Shown here piece by piece: positions 61,370 through 64,000 of a stretch of DNA of 64,000 nucleotides (positions are counted from its first letter, which is position 1; every line of letters begins with the position of its first letter). The notes under the pieces are model-generated. The model was given only the letters and a program-made list of their open reading frames with translations, did not search any database and was not told the origin of the DNA. This DNA comes from Candidatus Bathyarchaeota archaeon (GTDB taxonomy: Archaea > Thermoproteota > Bathyarchaeia > 40CM-2-53-6). Location: contig VBBN01000028.1 of the NCBI GenBank assembly GCA_005888735.1, forward strand, positions 119,351 to 183,350, written 5' to 3'. The position numbers and the translations under genes are program-made.

Positions 61370-61822
61370 ATGTCACTCGTCCTAGTCTCGGTCTACCTTC
61401 TATTCGGGGCTTGGGGAGGAGATTTCTTGAACCTCGTTCAACCTAAGTCTCCTGCCTTGCCCTTTGTTCAGGACAACGTGGCTGTGAGGCAGGGAGGAGT
61501 CTGGATGCTCTTCACCTCGATGTTCCTCCACGCCAACCTCCTCCACCTCGGAGGGAACCTACTCTTCCTTCTGATCTTCGGAACCGTTCTTGAAGAACAG
61601 GTCTCGCGTAAAAGATGGCTTGTCACCTTTCTCGTCTGCGGCCTCCTTGGAGCGGCAGGGGGAGCCAGGGGGGCAATCGCAATGATTTTTCTCCTGGGAC
61701 TCAACCTTTTCGCAGGGGGAGGAGAGCTAGCACATACCTTCGGCCTTGTATCAGGTATCCTCCTGCACGAATGGGGAGACAGCGTGCGTCTTCTCCATGG
61801 ACAAGCCTCGGCTAAGTCTTGA
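61370..61822 (+). CDS. rhomboid-like membrane protein lacking the catalytic serine region
   Basis: The N-terminal part matches rhomboid proteases ('GVWMLFTSMFLHANLLHLGG' and 'NLLFLLIFGTVLEEQVSRKR'), and the last helices keep the His-bearing 'GELAHTFGLVSGILLHEWGD'. Between them 'VCGLLGAAGGARGAIAM' replaces the usual long stretch with GxSG, so the catalytic Ser is missing. Either an internally deleted pseudogene or an inactive rhomboid-like protein. ATG 61370 start; 150 residues, shorter than active rhomboids (about 200). Confidence 0.6.
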   Translation: MSLVLVSVYLLFGAWGGDFLNLVQPKSPALPFVQDNVAVRQGGVWMLFTSMFLHANLLHLGGNLLFLLIFGTVLEEQVSRKRWLVTFLVCGLLGAAGGARGAIAMIFLLGLNLFAGGGELAHTFGLVSGILLHEWGDSVRLLHGQASAKS

Positions 61823-61943
61823 TTCTCGAAGTCGACTGAGGACTAGCCGGTACCCAAGGATACCTAAATCAGCTCAGAGACTTCGTAGGCGTACTCAGCT
61901 CCGCTGATTCGTTGAATGGAAAAGGGTGGAAGGTGAAAGTGTG

Positions 61944-63749
61944 TTAGAGTTCGCTGATTAGTGGAGCGTTTCTCTTGGGGAAGGGTCCTCGGCCTCTTAC
62001 TTTGAACGGTGGCGGGCCGCTGAAGGGCAAGGTCTGTAGGAATTGTGGTTTCTGGCGTGCCTGCGTAACGGCTTCGAAGCCTGAGGCGAGCTTGATCAGT
62101 GTGGGTTCGCCGAAGGCTGTGCCGATGAAGGAGATGCCGACTGGAACGCCGAAGGTCATGCCCGCTGGGACGTTGATGATCGGATAGCCTACGATAGCGG
62201 CGGGTGAGGAGGTTCCGAAGACGAAGTGGTCGCTGTTGATTAGGTCAGTAGGCCAGGCTGGGTTATCGGTGCCGGCGATTAGCGCGTCAAGGTTGTTGTC
62301 GTTCAGCAGCTTGTCTATTCCCTCCGTCGCTCCGATCTTCCGGTCGATGGCCAATGACTCATTGTATGACAGGCCAAAAGTCTGTGTGGCGTTCGGGTCG
62401 GAGCTGAATGTGTTGGCGAGGTCGAAAATTTCCTGCGCGAAGAAAGGCATCTCTTGGTCGGCGTGGGCGTTGTTGAAGTCAATTAGGGCTTGGAGAGTTG
62501 GGCTGGTGATAGGTACGCCGGTTCGGGTCTTGAGATAGTTCTCTATGTCTATCTTGAAATCGAAGAGGAGCACGGTGAACTCTGCAAGGCCGCTATTGAT
62601 GTTGGCGAGATGCGGGAAGGACACGGGGTCCACAAGGGCCGCCCCAGCGTTCTGAATTGCTGTAACCGCTGAGTCGAAGATGGCGTCGGCGTGGGGGCTG
62701 GACCCTTCAAAGTCTCGAACAACTCCTATCCTGGCGCCCTTGAGGCCCTTAGGATTCAAGAAGACTCTATAGTCGGCCGGCAAAGCAGGTCTCGGTTGGC
62801 CGAGCTTGCCGAGCGGGCTGGTGCTCGTAGCAGGGTCCCGCAGGTCAGGAGTTCTCTGCACTATAGCTGTTAGTACGGTTGCTGCATCTGCCACTGTTCT
62901 AGCGTGGGGGCCAACAGTGTCCTGAGTATGCGAGATAGGGATGACACCAGCTCGGCTAACGAGCCCGACAGTTGGTTTGATACCTACGACTCCGTTAGCG
63001 TTTGCCGGACAGACGATGCTGCCGTCAGTCTCAGTTCCGATGGAAACTGTAGCAAGGTTTCCGGAAGCTGCTGCCCCGGACCCCGAGCTTGACCCGCACG
63101 GATTGCGGTCGATCGCGTATGGGTTGTTGCACTGGCCGCCCCGTCCCGACCATCCGCTTGAGGAGAAGAACGAGCGGAAGTTTGCCCACTCGCTGAGGTT
63201 GGTCTTACCCAGGATTATGGCGCCCGCCTCGCGGAGGTGGGCGGCTACTGTCGAATCCTGCTGAGCCGGTGCGCCGACTAGGGCGAGTGAGCCTGCAGTA
63301 GTCTGCATCTGATCATGCGTGTCAATGTTGTCCTTCAGCAGGACAGGTATTCTATGTAGCAGGCCAGGGAAGGGGGGAGTTTGCGCATCCAGTTGACGAG
63401 CTATGGTGAGGGCGTCGGGGTTGATTTGGAGGATTGAGTTCAGCCTCGGGCCACTCTGGTCGAGGGCGCCAATCCGTGTCTTGTACATGTTCACGAGGGA
63501 GGTTGCGGTTAGGGTTCCAGCAGCAAACTGCGCTTCAAGCTGTGCTATCGTGACCTCTTCAATGCTTGGGTTCGGCGGGGTCTGGGATATCCGTGTAGGG
63601 CTTGCTGTTGGCGATGGAGGGAGCGGAATTTTTCCGAGTAACCCGCTGGCCCCGGAGATGACGGCAGCCACGCCTGCACTATACTTGAGGAAGTCTCTCC
63701 TTGAAACTCTCCCTTCTGTCGACTCGTGATTGTTCTCAGTTTCGGTCAA
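61944..63749 (-). CDS. amidase-signature family hydrolase, Tat-exported
   Basis: A 601-residue amidase with a twin-arginine signal (SRRDFLKYSAGVAAVISGAS). Catalytic triad of the family: Lys in 'IPVLLKDNIDTHDQMQ', first Ser in 'PCGSSSGSGAAASGNLATVS', and nucleophile Ser in 'IGTETDGSIVCPANANGVVG'. 'GIKPTVGLVSRAGVIPISHT' follows. It hydrolyses amide bonds outside the cell; the closest substrate is unknown. Longer than the cytosolic amidases by the signal and extra loops. A TATA-like TTAAAAATTC near 63798 lies upstream on this strand. Confidence 0.88.
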   Translation of the reverse strand: MTETENNHESTEGRVSRRDFLKYSAGVAAVISGASGLLGKIPLPPSPTASPTRISQTPPNPSIEEVTIAQLEAQFAAGTLTATSLVNMYKTRIGALDQSGPRLNSILQINPDALTIARQLDAQTPPFPGLLHRIPVLLKDNIDTHDQMQTTAGSLALVGAPAQQDSTVAAHLREAGAIILGKTNLSEWANFRSFFSSSGWSGRGGQCNNPYAIDRNPCGSSSGSGAAASGNLATVSIGTETDGSIVCPANANGVVGIKPTVGLVSRAGVIPISHTQDTVGPHARTVADAATVLTAIVQRTPDLRDPATSTSPLGKLGQPRPALPADYRVFLNPKGLKGARIGVVRDFEGSSPHADAIFDSAVTAIQNAGAALVDPVSFPHLANINSGLAEFTVLLFDFKIDIENYLKTRTGVPITSPTLQALIDFNNAHADQEMPFFAQEIFDLANTFSSDPNATQTFGLSYNESLAIDRKIGATEGIDKLLNDNNLDALIAGTDNPAWPTDLINSDHFVFGTSSPAAIVGYPIINVPAGMTFGVPVGISFIGTAFGEPTLIKLASGFEAVTQARQKPQFLQTLPFSGPPPFKVRGRGPFPKRNAPLISEL

Positions 63750-63843
63750 TATTCTCTTCTCCTATAAGTCCGTAAAGCGGTGGTAGCTTGGGAATGAATT
63801 TTTAACAGTTTCGGGCCAATTTCTGTACAGGATATACAGCGCT

Positions 63844-63873
63844 AACTCCAGCCTGAGGTTTCAAGCTGGAGTT
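63844..63873. repeat. 9-bp inverted repeat (hairpin)
   Basis: AACTCCAGC (63844-63852) and GCTGGAGTT (63865-63873) are perfect complements around a 12-nt loop. It lies about 95 bases upstream of the amidase start in the spacer running to the window end. It could be an RNA hairpin or a regulator site. Confidence 0.5.
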
Positions 63874-64000
63874 GGGCGTATCATGGTGGGGCCGGTGGGA
63901 TTTAGACCTGAACGGGTATAAATCTGGTCGCACAAGGGTGGCGATTCCTTTTCTGGTCCCTCACGACCCTGTAAGGCATGGGGTTCGACCTTCAAGTTGA

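Noticed and set aside
1..64000. CRISPR array, rRNA genes or toxin-antitoxin pairs
   Set aside because: No regularly spaced repeats, rRNA-like sequence or recognisable toxin/antitoxin genes were seen.

Overview
The window is archaeal DNA. It carries archaeal/eukaryotic-type ribosomal proteins (L34e, L14e, S13, S4, L13, S9, S2, S10), RNA polymerase subunits RpoD and RpoN, EF-1 alpha, Cbf5, archaeal adenylate and cytidylate kinases, a mevalonate-pathway cluster, TATA-type promoters and tRNA genes with bulge-helix-bulge (BHB) introns. Gene order (adkA-EMC3 homologue-L34e-cmk-L14e-cbf5; S13-S4-rpoD-L13-S9-rpoN-S2-memo-mvk-fni-hmgR) and the many metal and cupredoxin genes suggest a Thermoproteota (TACK) archaeon near the Nitrososphaeria/Thaumarchaeota. 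Genes for homogentisate and proline oxidation point to an aerobic organism that degrades amino acids. This placement is inferred from gene content only.

Layout. 1-3465: information-processing operon with a cbf5 gene interrupted by a predicted 23-nt intron, then a tiny zinc-ribbon gene. 3475-5574 (leftward): M50 membrane protease with an AN1 finger, a two-intron tRNA-Ser(GGA) and S-adenosylmethionine decarboxylase. 5963-15349: ribosomal protein/RNA polymerase operon running into mevalonate genes (mvk, fni, HMG-CoA reductase), with a convergent UbiA-type prenyltransferase. S11 and L18e are missing from their usual places. 16399-20101: ferritin-like protein, glutamate dehydrogenase, EF-1 alpha, S10. 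20158-21346: two exported proteins.

21427-25039: a tRNA-Leu(CAA) gene with three predicted introns is the target of a small integrated element. A perfect 48-bp direct repeat of the tRNA 3' end bounds 3.4 kb. The integrase reading frame crosses the attachment site: its first 19 codons before the repeat lie at the far right end and the rest at the left end, so the gene is whole only in the excised circle (SSV-type arrangement). Cargo genes are small membrane and zinc-ribbon proteins of unknown function.

25146-40048: a metal-handling region. It has a ZIP-like transporter, two-domain multicopper oxidase, Cu(I) ATPase, YHS protein, Nramp transporter, VIT-type transporter, NikR with a nickel/cobalt permease and candidate operator, two CuA-like exported cupredoxins, and a regulator/membrane-protein pair. 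40187-52752: surface and exported proteins (two Vgb-like propellers around a cupredoxin, Ig-like proteins), two luciferase-like oxidoreductases, a second VIT-like protein and a membrane-tethered winged-helix regulator. 52849-54916: proline dehydrogenase and homogentisate dioxygenase. 55491-64000: accessory DNA with tandem repeats, a second regulator/membrane pair, small unknown genes, decayed fragments, a GNAT protein, a nuclease/phosphatase-fold protein, a rhomboid lacking its serine motif, and a Tat-exported amidase.

Recurring oddities: BHB introns in two tRNAs and one mRNA; several genes whose natural N-terminus has no ATG/GTG/TTG (ATT or ATA fits); and two single-base frameshifts at runs of four C, which may be sequence errors.
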